From the NCBI RefSeq assembly GCF_021245805.1, contig NZ_JAJJNF010000001.1, forward strand, positions 62,001-126,000: a stretch of DNA of 64,000 nucleotides. Direction: 5' to 3'. The notes under the pieces are model-generated. The model ran no database searches. It worked only from the letters and a program-made list of their open reading frames with translations, and was not told the origin of the DNA. The translations under genes and the position numbers were made by a program. The DNA comes from Mangrovimonas futianensis (GTDB lineage Bacteria; Bacteroidota; Bacteroidia; Flavobacteriales; Flavobacteriaceae). This document shows, piece after piece, positions 18,354 through 26,451 of the stretch; position 1 is the stretch's first letter; the number at the start of each line of letters is the position of its first letter.

Positions 18354-18365
18354 AATAATTAAAAA

Positions 18366-18770
18366 ATGTTTAAAAATTTATCTATTTTATTTATCGCCTT
18401 AACCTGGTTAACTAGTGGACTATTTTTTAAAATAATTCCAATGAATCAAAGGCATGAAAATATAGTTGCCAGAATTTTGGGTCATGCATTTGCTTCTGAA
18501 ATGACACTTTTAATCGGATTTTTAGAGGTCATTCTAGGCATATGGATTCTTTCCAAAAAATTAAATCATTTAAATGCCTTCATTCAATTGATTACGATTT
18601 TAGCCATGAATATTTTGGAATTCACTCTTGCCAAAGATTTGCTCCTGTGGGGTCCATTTAATATTGTATTTGCATTTCTTTTCATGGCCTTTATTTGGTA
18701 TACCTATTTCCAAACAAGAACAATTAAAAACCACGATTATGCTCCAATTACTAAAAAATCATCCCTTTGA
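18366..18770 (+). CDS. Small DoxX-like integral membrane protein
   Basis: A 134-residue protein with about four hydrophobic segments and the helical layout of DoxX-like proteins (LTSGLFFKIIP near the start, then FLEVILGIWILSKK). DoxX-like proteins are poorly characterised membrane proteins sometimes tied to redox or quinone-linked functions; no such role is shown here. It is first of an overlapping run: its last 32 bases overlap the DUF2071 gene. An operator-like repeat lies just before its ATG. Confidence 0.7.
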   Translation: MFKNLSILFIALTWLTSGLFFKIIPMNQRHENIVARILGHAFASEMTLLIGFLEVILGIWILSKKLNHLNAFIQLITILAMNILEFTLAKDLLLWGPFNIVFAFLFMAFIWYTYFQTRTIKNHDYAPITKKSSL

Positions 18771-19506
18771 TGTCAAAGCGCATTTTGACATGTCTTTAGT
18801 ATTGACCTTTGCATTACCTAAAGAAACACTTAATCCCTTGCTCCCTCCCTGCTTGCAGTTGGACACCTTCAAGGATACTTATGGGTTTTTAGCAGCTGCA
18901 TTTGTAAAGACAAGAAACCTAAGACCTTCTATTTTTCCTGAATTTACAGGTCAAGATTTTATATTGGCAGGTTACAGAATATTTGTAAGGTACCAAACAG
19001 CTCAAGGAAAGAGATTGAGAGGTTTATACATTCTAAAATCAGAAACCAACAAAAATAGAATGGCCTATTTAGGCAACATATTTACTCATTATAATTATAC
19101 CTCAACGGATATTGAAATGGAAACCAGCATAGCCGATGAGCTCATTATTCGTTCCAAAAAGTCTAAATTAAAAATCGTTTGCCATCCTGGAAGGGATGAT
19201 TGCGTCTTACCTCAAAATTCTCCATTTATCTCATGGAAAGAAGCTAGAAGATTTGCAGGACCATTACCTCACACTTTCACTTTTAACGAACATACAAATG
19301 AGGTTTTAATTGTGAAAGGTCTTAGAAACGATTGGCACCCTAGACCTGCGTCCATCAAAGAATATCATATACCATTTTTGAATACATTAAACTTGGAACC
19401 GACCCCAGCTTTAGCCAATGCTTTTATTGTTGAAAACATTCCCTACCAGTGGAAAAAAGGAAAAATTGAATCATGGAAACAAACAGAACAAAATTTCAAG
19501 GCGTAA
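18739..19506 (+). CDS. DUF2071-like protein
   Basis: A 255-residue soluble-looking protein. Segments such as the TFALPKETLNPLLPPCLQLD start and GYRIFVRYQTAQGKRLRGLY resemble the DUF2071/YqjF family, which shares the acetoacetate decarboxylase-like fold; enzymatic activity is unknown. The ATG at 18739, inside the preceding gene, is chosen because family similarity begins there; a longer frame back to 18628 is entirely within the DoxX-like gene. It also overlaps the following methyltransferase gene by 34 bases, so these three are translationally coupled. Confidence 0.7.
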   Translation: MLQLLKNHPFDVKAHFDMSLVLTFALPKETLNPLLPPCLQLDTFKDTYGFLAAAFVKTRNLRPSIFPEFTGQDFILAGYRIFVRYQTAQGKRLRGLYILKSETNKNRMAYLGNIFTHYNYTSTDIEMETSIADELIIRSKKSKLKIVCHPGRDDCVLPQNSPFISWKEARRFAGPLPHTFTFNEHTNEVLIVKGLRNDWHPRPASIKEYHIPFLNTLNLEPTPALANAFIVENIPYQWKKGKIESWKQTEQNFKA

Positions 19507-20225
19507 AAAATATATTAAACTTTAATCGCCATTATTATTACCTAGGATTTGGCGCATTAATTCTTTTCAGTCTTGTTGCCTATATATTTGAAATACCCAC
19601 TTTTTGGAACCAATTAGTCATTATATTTATTCTTCTAGGTTTGGCAATGCCTTTATTAGTATCGGCATATGTGTATGATTATTCCGGATACTACAAACTT
19701 GAATGGCTTGAAAACAAACGAATAAAAACATCAAACTCTTTAAGCATTGTCAACATACATGCAGGCTTTGATGAAACTAGTCATTTGTTGAATAAAAAAT
19801 TTCCTAAATCCAATCTTCGAGTCTTTGATTTTTACAACCCGAAAGATCATACGGAAATTGCCATTCAACGTGCCCGAAAAGAAGGCATAAATCATTCCAA
19901 GACAGAACAGATTTCGACAGACCTTATTCCATTAGAAACCAACTCCTCAGATCTAATATGTCTGCTATCGGCGGCCCATGAAATAAGATCAAATCAAGAA
20001 AAAGTGATCTTTCTTAAAGAATGTAAAAGAATTTTAAAATCTACAGGTAAAGTTATTATGGTTGAGCACTTAAGGGATCTACCAAATTTTATGGCATTCC
20101 ATGTAGGTTTCACTCACTTCTTTTCGAGAAAAACTTGGAAAAAAAGTTTAAAACAAGCTGGATTCTCAAAAATAAGCGAAGAGAAATTCACTCCTTTTTT
20201 ATCAATTTTTACAGTTGAACCTTAA
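19473..20225 (+). CDS. Membrane-anchored class I SAM methyltransferase-like protein
   Basis: A 250-residue protein with two N-terminal transmembrane helices (about residues 25-70) followed by a methyltransferase-like domain. The motif I region reads SIVNIHAGFDETS instead of the usual DxGxGxG, but later parts are typical (acidic strand end RVFDFYNP, LLSAAHEIRS, ECKRILKSTGKVIMVEH). This form appears to be a conserved subfamily, so SAM binding is plausible but not certain. A membrane anchor suggests a lipid or quinone-like substrate; that is inference. It overlaps the DUF2071 gene and lies nine bases before the next membrane gene. Confidence 0.75.
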   Translation: METNRTKFQGVKNILNFNRHYYYLGFGALILFSLVAYIFEIPTFWNQLVIIFILLGLAMPLLVSAYVYDYSGYYKLEWLENKRIKTSNSLSIVNIHAGFDETSHLLNKKFPKSNLRVFDFYNPKDHTEIAIQRARKEGINHSKTEQISTDLIPLETNSSDLICLLSAAHEIRSNQEKVIFLKECKRILKSTGKVIMVEHLRDLPNFMAFHVGFTHFFSRKTWKKSLKQAGFSKISEEKFTPFLSIFTVEP

Positions 20226-20234
20226 AACAATTCC

Positions 20235-20630
20235 ATGGAAACTCATATTCAAATTATCGGCATCTTCTTAGTTTTACTGGCCTTAGTCCACTTTATATTC
20301 CCGAAGTATTTTGGATGGAAAACGGAACTTCAAAAACTAGAACTCATAAATAAGCAACTCATGGTTGTCCATACTTTTTTTATTGCTTTAGTAGTATTTT
20401 TAATTGGTATTCTTTGTATTTTTTATTCCTATGAATTAACCCATACTTATTTTGGTAAAATAATAGCATTGGGTCTAGGCATTTTTTGGTTTATCCGATT
20501 AATCTTCCAATTACTAGTTTATTCCCCAAAACTATGGCGAGGAAAATCATTTGAAACAGTTGTTCACATTTTCTTTATTATCATGTGGACTTACATGAGT
20601 TCCAGCTTCGCTTTAACATATTATTATTAA
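20235..20630 (+). CDS. Four-helix membrane protein of unknown function
   Basis: A 131-residue protein with four predicted transmembrane segments (IIGIFLVLLALVHFIF; TFFIALVVFLIGILCIF; IIALGLGIFWFIRLIF; VVHIFFIIMWTYM). I do not recognise the family with confidence. It starts nine bases after the methyltransferase and is evidently part of the same transcription unit, ahead of the sigma factor gene. Confidence 0.7.
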   Translation: METHIQIIGIFLVLLALVHFIFPKYFGWKTELQKLELINKQLMVVHTFFIALVVFLIGILCIFYSYELTHTYFGKIIALGLGIFWFIRLIFQLLVYSPKLWRGKSFETVVHIFFIIMWTYMSSSFALTYYY

Positions 20631-20683
20631 ATCAGTTACCAACTCATTTTTTTAGTTTAAATTTGAGTAAAAGAATTGCTGTT

Positions 20684-21235
20684 ATGCCTAGCCACAAACT
20701 AGATCCCAACCGGTGGATTGATAGGTATTCTGATTACCTATTCAATTATACCATATCTCGAGTGAACGACCGGGAAATGGCCAAGGATTTAGTACAAGAA
20801 ACTTTCTTTGCTGCCTTAAATTCCATGAAGAATTTTAAAGGTGAAGCATCTGAGCGTACCTGGCTTATATCTATTTTAAAAAGGAAAATAATTGACTATT
20901 ATCGTAAGATAAACTCCAAAAAGGGTCAAGCCGAAGTTAAGATCAATTACAATGAGGAAGACAACAACGGTGATTGGCTGGAAGAGCAAGTTTCTGATCC
21001 CTTTGATAAAACAGCAGAAGACCAAATGGAAAACGATGAACTTGGAAATGCTATTTTTCAATGTTTGGATAAACTTCCAGAAAAACAGGCCGCTGTATTT
21101 AAAATGAAAACTATAGAAGGTTTGGATACTGAAACGATTTGTAATGAATTAAACATCACTGCGTCTAACCTGTGGGTGATCATTCACAGGGCAAGAACAG
21201 CCCTAGCTGATTGCATGGAAAAAAACTGGTTTTAA
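20684..21235 (+). CDS. RNA polymerase sigma factor, ECF-like sigma-70 family
   Basis: A 183-residue sigma factor with region 2 (DYLFNYTISRVNDREMAKDL, VQETFFAALNSM, WLISILKRKIIDYYRK) and region 4 (LPEKQAAVFKMKTIEGLDTE, then NITASNLWVIIHRARTAL). There is a typical acidic linker between them. The ATG at 20684 is preferred over an upstream in-frame ATG at 20585 inside the previous gene. The next gene, three bases after its stop, is a small Cys/His protein that may control it. Confidence 0.9.
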   Translation: MPSHKLDPNRWIDRYSDYLFNYTISRVNDREMAKDLVQETFFAALNSMKNFKGEASERTWLISILKRKIIDYYRKINSKKGQAEVKINYNEEDNNGDWLEEQVSDPFDKTAEDQMENDELGNAIFQCLDKLPEKQAAVFKMKTIEGLDTETICNELNITASNLWVIIHRARTALADCMEKNWF

Positions 21236-21238
21236 CCT

Positions 21239-21514
21239 ATGTCTGAAAAAAAATCTATCTTGTTTATCTCCTGTGATGAAGCATATCACATTTGTGACAA
21301 GTCCCAGTATAATGATGCCTCCCTTTGGGAAAAACTAAAACTGAATTTACGATTAATTTGGTGCAAGCACACCAGAGGCTACATATCAAAAAACAAAAAG
21401 CTGACCCATTCCCTCAAGCAATCCAAAGTGCAATGCATGAAGCATTCCGAAAAACAATCCCTTAAAGACCATTTCTCAAAAGAACTCCAAAAGCAAAACC
21501 AAAGCCAACCATAA
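21239..21514 (+). CDS. Small Cys/His-containing protein, candidate anti-sigma partner
   Basis: A 91-residue polar protein. FISCDEAYHICDKSQY and IWCKHTRGY place Cys and His residues in a pattern like compact zinc-binding anti-sigma modules, and the gene sits three bases after a sigma factor. Similar short flavobacterial proteins are sometimes labelled glycine dehydrogenase, probably only because gcvP is nearby; nothing here supports that enzyme. The last 39 bases overlap the 3' end of the convergent UbiA-like gene. Confidence 0.6.
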   Translation: MSEKKSILFISCDEAYHICDKSQYNDASLWEKLKLNLRLIWCKHTRGYISKNKKLTHSLKQSKVQCMKHSEKQSLKDHFSKELQKQNQSQP

Positions 21515-22315
21515 AACAGGAATGCCTTCCACCCAGAAAGAACAATAATATTCAAACTGTTCCTTTTTGGATGCCCAAATAAATGCCAAAGTAACCAAAG
21601 CAATAAAACAAACGGCGGTTAAAAAATGACAAGTAACCGAGGCCTTGAACAATTCCAAAATCACAAACAAAAGCATCAAAATGACACCAACCATTTTTGT
21701 GTTTTTGATTCCTATTTGCTGCGGAATCGTAGCCAGTTTTAGGCTATCATAATTCAAATCCCTGATTTCAAAAGGAAGCATCAGTGCTAACACAAATAAA
21801 AATCGCTGCACTAAAGTAATTAGCGCATCAGAATTCAATTGAAAATCATTATTGACCAAGGGTAAAATGACGGTTACCCCAGCCCATGTCAAACCAATGA
21901 TATAAACCTTGACTCCTCCTACATTTCTTAAATTTTGTTGGTGGTCAAAAAGAAATTTTCTAGGCAAAAAGGGTATGGCATATAAAAATGTTACGATTCC
22001 AAAACCTACAATATATAGCCAGGTCATTTCCTTTAGTTTCAGTCCGAAATAAATCATGGCCAAGAAACTCAACAATGAAAAAACTTGAATCACTTTAAGC
22101 CAATGTGCCAAACTCCTGTGATGAAACCTAGCCAAACCAAAATATTTCACAAAATTATATCCTGTTATCGAGGCAAAAAAAATGAATCCGATAAGAAGGG
22201 CATCCCAAGGAATACCAAACTCCAATAAGGTAATCCATGTAAGAGCACACACCGACAAAGCCACATGAATACTGCTATTAATATAAAAATTGAATAAAGC
22301 CTTAAATCGAGACAT
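21476..22315 (-). CDS. UbiA-like prenyltransferase-fold membrane protein
   Basis: A 279-residue polytopic membrane protein with about eight hydrophobic helices. One cytoplasmic segment, FEIRDLNYDSLKLATIPQQIG, matches the second Asp-rich motif of UbiA prenyltransferases (DxxxD then TxPxxxG). The first NDxxD motif seems to be replaced by TGYNFVKYFG. It may therefore be a divergent or inactive member; the substrate is unknown. Its 3' end overlaps the convergent small gene, and a TAnnTTTG box lies four bases before its ATG. Confidence 0.65.
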   Translation of the reverse strand: MSRFKALFNFYINSSIHVALSVCALTWITLLEFGIPWDALLIGFIFFASITGYNFVKYFGLARFHHRSLAHWLKVIQVFSLLSFLAMIYFGLKLKEMTWLYIVGFGIVTFLYAIPFLPRKFLFDHQQNLRNVGGVKVYIIGLTWAGVTVILPLVNNDFQLNSDALITLVQRFLFVLALMLPFEIRDLNYDSLKLATIPQQIGIKNTKMVGVILMLLFVILELFKASVTCHFLTAVCFIALVTLAFIWASKKEQFEYYCSFWVEGIPVLWLALVLLLEFF

Positions 22316-22319
22316 ATAG

Positions 22320-22327
22320 CAAAAATA
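22320..22327 (-). promoter_or_regulatory. Candidate -7 box of the UbiA-like gene
   Basis: Minus-strand TATTTTTG ends four bases before the ATG at 22315, again predicting a nearly leaderless transcript. Confidence 0.45.
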
Positions 22328-22401
22328 ATCAAAGTGTTAATAACCGTTTTTTTTGGTTAAAAACTTTAGTCTTCAATAACAAAAATACATATAGAAATGC
22401 G

Positions 22402-22409
22402 TACTTTTG
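22402..22409 (+). promoter_or_regulatory. Candidate -7 box of gcvP
   Basis: TACTTTTG matches TAnnTTTG and lies 25 bases before the ATG. No clear -33 element was seen at the expected distance. Confidence 0.5.
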
Positions 22410-22434
22410 CGCCTTAAAACACAACTTAAATTTG

Positions 22435-25284
22435 ATGGATACAACCTCTTTTGCACTTCGTCATATAGGACCTGATCAACAGGAACAACAAGATATGTTA
22501 AAAACCATTGGTGTAGATAGCTTAGACCAACTGATCTATGAAACCTTACCTGATGGAATCAAACTAAAAAAAGAACTGAATTTGGATGAACCCATGAGTG
22601 AACAAGAATACCTAGTTCACATCCACAACTTATCCAAAAAAAATAAGGTTTACAAAACTTATATCGGTTTGGGGTACCACCCTACCATTCTTCCGGCGGT
22701 CATTCAAAGAAATATTTTGGAAAACCCAGGATGGTATACGGCCTATACTCCCTATCAAGCTGAAATTGCTCAAGGAAGATTGGAAGCTTTATTGAATTTC
22801 CAAACCATGATTACTGATTTGACTGGAATGGAATTGGCAAACGCCTCCTTGTTAGACGAAAGTACTGCAGCTGCAGAAGCGATGAGTCTGTTGTTTGCTG
22901 TACGTGAAAGAGCTCAGAAAAAAGAAGGCATTAATAAATTCTTTGTTTCAGAAGACATTCTTCCACAAACCCTCTCCCTATTACAAACAAGAGCTTTACC
23001 AATTGGTATTGAATTGGTTATTGGAAAAGAAAGTGAATTTGATTTCTCACAGGAATTCTTTGGGGCTATTTTACAATATCCAGGAAAACATGGTCAGGTT
23101 ACAGATCTTAAATCCTTTATCGAACAAGCCAAAGAAAACGATATAAAAGTAGCTGTTGCGGCTGATATATTAAGCCTAGTAAAGCTGGAAGCACCAGGAT
23201 CTTTTGGTGCTGATGTTGTGGTTGGCACAACCCAACGTTTCGGTATACCAATGGGTTATGGTGGACCTCACGCTGCCTTTTTTGCAACTAAAGAAGCCTA
23301 TAAGCGTGACATCCCAGGAAGAATTATTGGTGTAACCAAAGATTTGGACGGTAATCGTGCGCTACGTATGGCACTTCAAACCCGTGAGCAACACATTAAA
23401 CGTGACAAAGCAACTTCCAATATTTGTACTGCTCAAGTACTATTGGCAGTTATGGCCGGAATGTATGCTGTGTACCACGGACCAAAAGGACTTCAGTTCA
23501 TTGCAGATCGTGTACATAGCGCTACGGTTCTATTGGCTGATGCCCTTAAAAAATTAGGTTTCAAACAAGTCAACACAGACTATTTTGATACCCTTCAAAT
23601 AAAAGTAAAAGCTAAAAAGGTTAAGAAAATAGCCAAGGCTAAAAAAGTCAACTTTTATTATCCAGATGATGAAACCGTTACCATTTCATTGAATGAAACC
23701 ACAACGGTTCGTGATTTGAATTATTTAATATTGGTATTTTCTGAAATTGCTGGAGAAGAAGCCTTCACTATTGACGACATTACCTATGCAAATGCCATTT
23801 CTGACAAGTATCAACGTCAATCAGAATTCCTCACATTAGATGTATTCAATTCTTACCATTCTGAAACAGAATTGATGCGTTACATCAAGAAATTGGAGCG
23901 CAAGGATCTTTCTTTGAACCATTCTATGATTTCTTTGGGATCTTGCACCATGAAGCTTAATGCAGCTGCAGAGATGTTACCTCTAAGTATCTTTAAATGG
24001 GCTAATGTTCATCCTTTTGTTCCAGAAAAACAAGCAAAAGGATACCTAACTGTTTTAAAAGAGCTTGAAGATCAATTGACAGAAATCACAGGATTTGCTG
24101 CAACATCCTTGCAACCTAACTCAGGAGCACAAGGTGAGTATGCTGGTTTAATGGTTATAAAAGCTTATCACGAATCTAGAGGTGAAGGACACAGAAATAT
24201 TTGTTTGATTCCTTCTTCTGCTCACGGTACCAACCCTGCTAGTGCGGTTATGGCTGGTATGCAGGTAGTAGTGACCAAATCTACTGATAAAGGAAATATT
24301 GATGTAGAGGACTTACGTGAAAAAGCTGAAAAATATAAAGACAATTTATCTTGTTTAATGGTGACCTACCCATCTACTCATGGGGTATATGAATCTGCCA
24401 TTAAAGAAGTCACTAAAATCATCCATGACAACGGCGGACAAGTCTATATGGACGGAGCCAACATGAATGCGCAAGTAGGATTAACCAATCCTGGTAGAAT
24501 TGGCGCTGATGTTTGTCATTTGAATTTACATAAAACATTCGCCATTCCTCATGGTGGTGGTGGACCTGGAGTAGGACCTATTTGTGTTGCTAAGCAATTG
24601 GTACCGTTCTTACCTGGAAATCCAGTAATAAAAACAGGTGGAAAGAAAGCTATTACAGCTATTTCGGCTGCACCATTTGGATCTGCTTTGGTATGCTTAA
24701 TTTCATACGGTTACATCAAGATGTTAGGAGCACATGGTTTAACCCACGCCACCAAAACAGCTATTTTGAATGCCAACTATATGAAGCAAAGACTACAAGG
24801 GCATTTTGACACCCTGTATTCTGGAGAAATGGGTAGAGCAGCGCACGAGATGATCGTAGACTGTAGACCATTTAAAGCTAATGGTATTGAAGTAACAGAC
24901 ATTGCTAAACGTTTGATGGATTACGGTTTCCACGCGCCAACGGTATCATTCCCTGTAGCTGGAACCCTAATGATTGAGCCAACCGAAAGTGAAAGCAAAG
25001 AAGAGTTGGATCGTTTTTGTGATGCCATGATTTCTATTAAAAAGGAAATTGATGCTACGTCTAAAGATGATGTCAATAATGTATTGAAAAATGCACCGCA
25101 TACCTTGGAAATGTTAACATCGGACACATGGAATTTCCCATACTCAAGAGAAAAGGCTGCATTTCCATTACCTTATGTTGGAGAAAATAAGTTTTGGCCA
25201 ACCGTTAGACGTGTTGATGATGCGTATGGTGACCGTAATTTGATATGTACTTGCGCCCCAATAGAGGACTATATGGAGGCATAA
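22435..25284 (+). CDS. gcvP: Glycine dehydrogenase (decarboxylating), P protein
   Basis: A 949-residue single-chain P protein of the glycine cleavage system; it decarboxylates glycine with PLP and passes the aminomethyl group to the lipoyl arm of GcvH. The N-terminal FALRHIGPD, the SLGSCTMKLNAAAEM segment and LHKTFAIPHGGGGPG with the PLP lysine (about residue 700) are diagnostic. N- and C-terminal halves are fused as in most Gram-negatives. The ATG at 22435 is chosen over a TTG one codon earlier. gcvT and gcvH are not in the window. A hairpin terminator follows. Confidence 0.98.
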   Translation: MDTTSFALRHIGPDQQEQQDMLKTIGVDSLDQLIYETLPDGIKLKKELNLDEPMSEQEYLVHIHNLSKKNKVYKTYIGLGYHPTILPAVIQRNILENPGWYTAYTPYQAEIAQGRLEALLNFQTMITDLTGMELANASLLDESTAAAEAMSLLFAVRERAQKKEGINKFFVSEDILPQTLSLLQTRALPIGIELVIGKESEFDFSQEFFGAILQYPGKHGQVTDLKSFIEQAKENDIKVAVAADILSLVKLEAPGSFGADVVVGTTQRFGIPMGYGGPHAAFFATKEAYKRDIPGRIIGVTKDLDGNRALRMALQTREQHIKRDKATSNICTAQVLLAVMAGMYAVYHGPKGLQFIADRVHSATVLLADALKKLGFKQVNTDYFDTLQIKVKAKKVKKIAKAKKVNFYYPDDETVTISLNETTTVRDLNYLILVFSEIAGEEAFTIDDITYANAISDKYQRQSEFLTLDVFNSYHSETELMRYIKKLERKDLSLNHSMISLGSCTMKLNAAAEMLPLSIFKWANVHPFVPEKQAKGYLTVLKELEDQLTEITGFAATSLQPNSGAQGEYAGLMVIKAYHESRGEGHRNICLIPSSAHGTNPASAVMAGMQVVVTKSTDKGNIDVEDLREKAEKYKDNLSCLMVTYPSTHGVYESAIKEVTKIIHDNGGQVYMDGANMNAQVGLTNPGRIGADVCHLNLHKTFAIPHGGGGPGVGPICVAKQLVPFLPGNPVIKTGGKKAITAISAAPFGSALVCLISYGYIKMLGAHGLTHATKTAILNANYMKQRLQGHFDTLYSGEMGRAAHEMIVDCRPFKANGIEVTDIAKRLMDYGFHAPTVSFPVAGTLMIEPTESESKEELDRFCDAMISIKKEIDATSKDDVNNVLKNAPHTLEMLTSDTWNFPYSREKAAFPLPYVGENKFWPTVRRVDDAYGDRNLICTCAPIEDYMEA

Positions 25285-25323
25285 GCCATTTTTGGACATC
25301 GTATAAAATTATAAATTAAAATT

Positions 25324-25378
25324 TGCTTTTAGTTTATTATGCCTACCTTCATGGCCTAATAAATTAAAAGCATTTTTT
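25324..25378 (+). terminator. Intrinsic terminator ending at the next start codon
   Basis: Two 20-base arms (25324-25343 and 25353-25372) pair with only two mismatches or wobbles around a nine-base loop and are followed by TTTTTT (25373-25378). The next base is the A of the following gene's ATG. It can end gcvP transcripts, but its position also makes it a candidate attenuator for the KAS III-like gene. Confidence 0.8.
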
Positions 25379-26437
25379 ATGGGCATCAAAATAACTGGTG
25401 TAGGAAGTTATATACCAGAAAACATTGAGAAAAACTCTGATTTTAATCAACACTTATTCCTAAATGCCGACGGCTCTCAAATCAGTTCCCCTAACAGTGT
25501 TATAGTTGAAAAATTTGAAGCCATTACAGGCATTCAAGAAAGGCGCTATGCCGACAGGCATTTGGTCACCTCTGATATGGGAGCTTTTGCAGCCGAAAAA
25601 GCCCTAACCGATGCCAATATAGACCCAGAAACGCTCGATTACATAATTGTGGCCCATAATTTTGGAGATGTTAAATATGGCACCAATCAAGGTGACATGG
25701 TTCCTGGGCTTGCAGCAAGAATCAAACACACCTTAAGAATTAAAAACCCAAAATGCGTTGCCTATGACCTCTTGTTTGGCTGCCCCGGATGGCTAGAAGG
25801 TGTTATTCAAGCCCAAGCATTCATCAAAGCAGGAATGGCTAAAAAATGTTTGGTTATAGGAACCGAAATGCTATCAAGAGTTATTGATAAACATGATAGA
25901 GACTGCATGATCTTCTCTGATGGTGCAGGAGCTACGGTTATTGAGGAAACTGAAGAAGAAGGTGGCATATTGGCTTTTGATACGGCGAGTTACACCTTTG
26001 ATGAGGCCTATTATTTATATTTCGGCAATTCTTATAATCAGGACCAATCTAAAGCGAATAGTTACATAAAAATGCAAGGGAGAAAAGTTTACGAATTTGC
26101 ATTGACCCACGTTCCTCAAGCTATGAAAGCTTGTTTGGACCAAAGTGGCTTGGATATAAAGGATGTAAAAAAAATATTTATTCACCAAGCTAATGAGAAA
26201 ATGGATGAAGCTATTGTGAAGCGTTTTTATAGAGCATACCGTATGCCAGAGCCTGAGAACATCACCCCCATGAGCATTCATAAACTAGGTAACAGTTCCG
26301 TAGCCACCATTCCTACTCTATATGATTTGGTAAAGAAAAATAAATTGGAAAATCATGTTGTAAATAAAGGTGATGTCGTCATTTTTGCCAGTGTAGGTGC
26401 CGGAATGCATATCAACGCCATGATTTACAAAGCCTAA
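25379..26437 (+). CDS. Beta-ketoacyl-ACP synthase III-like protein
   Basis: A 352-residue thiolase-fold condensing enzyme. The catalytic triad is visible: Cys in LLFGCPGWLEG, His in IFIHQANEKMD and Asn in LGNSSVATIP. KAS III enzymes prime fatty acid synthesis by joining acyl-CoA to malonyl-ACP; this divergent form may use another acyl donor, as a separate main fabH is usual in this family. The start MGIKITGVGSYIPEN is standard for the fold, so the ATG directly after the terminator U-tract is likely right. It is convergent with the next gene. Confidence 0.9.
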   Translation: MGIKITGVGSYIPENIEKNSDFNQHLFLNADGSQISSPNSVIVEKFEAITGIQERRYADRHLVTSDMGAFAAEKALTDANIDPETLDYIIVAHNFGDVKYGTNQGDMVPGLAARIKHTLRIKNPKCVAYDLLFGCPGWLEGVIQAQAFIKAGMAKKCLVIGTEMLSRVIDKHDRDCMIFSDGAGATVIEETEEEGGILAFDTASYTFDEAYYLYFGNSYNQDQSKANSYIKMQGRKVYEFALTHVPQAMKACLDQSGLDIKDVKKIFIHQANEKMDEAIVKRFYRAYRMPEPENITPMSIHKLGNSSVATIPTLYDLVKKNKLENHVVNKGDVVIFASVGAGMHINAMIYKA

Positions 26438-26451
26438 ATTTAAAAATCAAA

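Noticed and set aside
21239..21514. Annotation as a glycine dehydrogenase fragment
   Set aside because: The 91 residues share no gcvP motif; proximity to gcvP does not support it.
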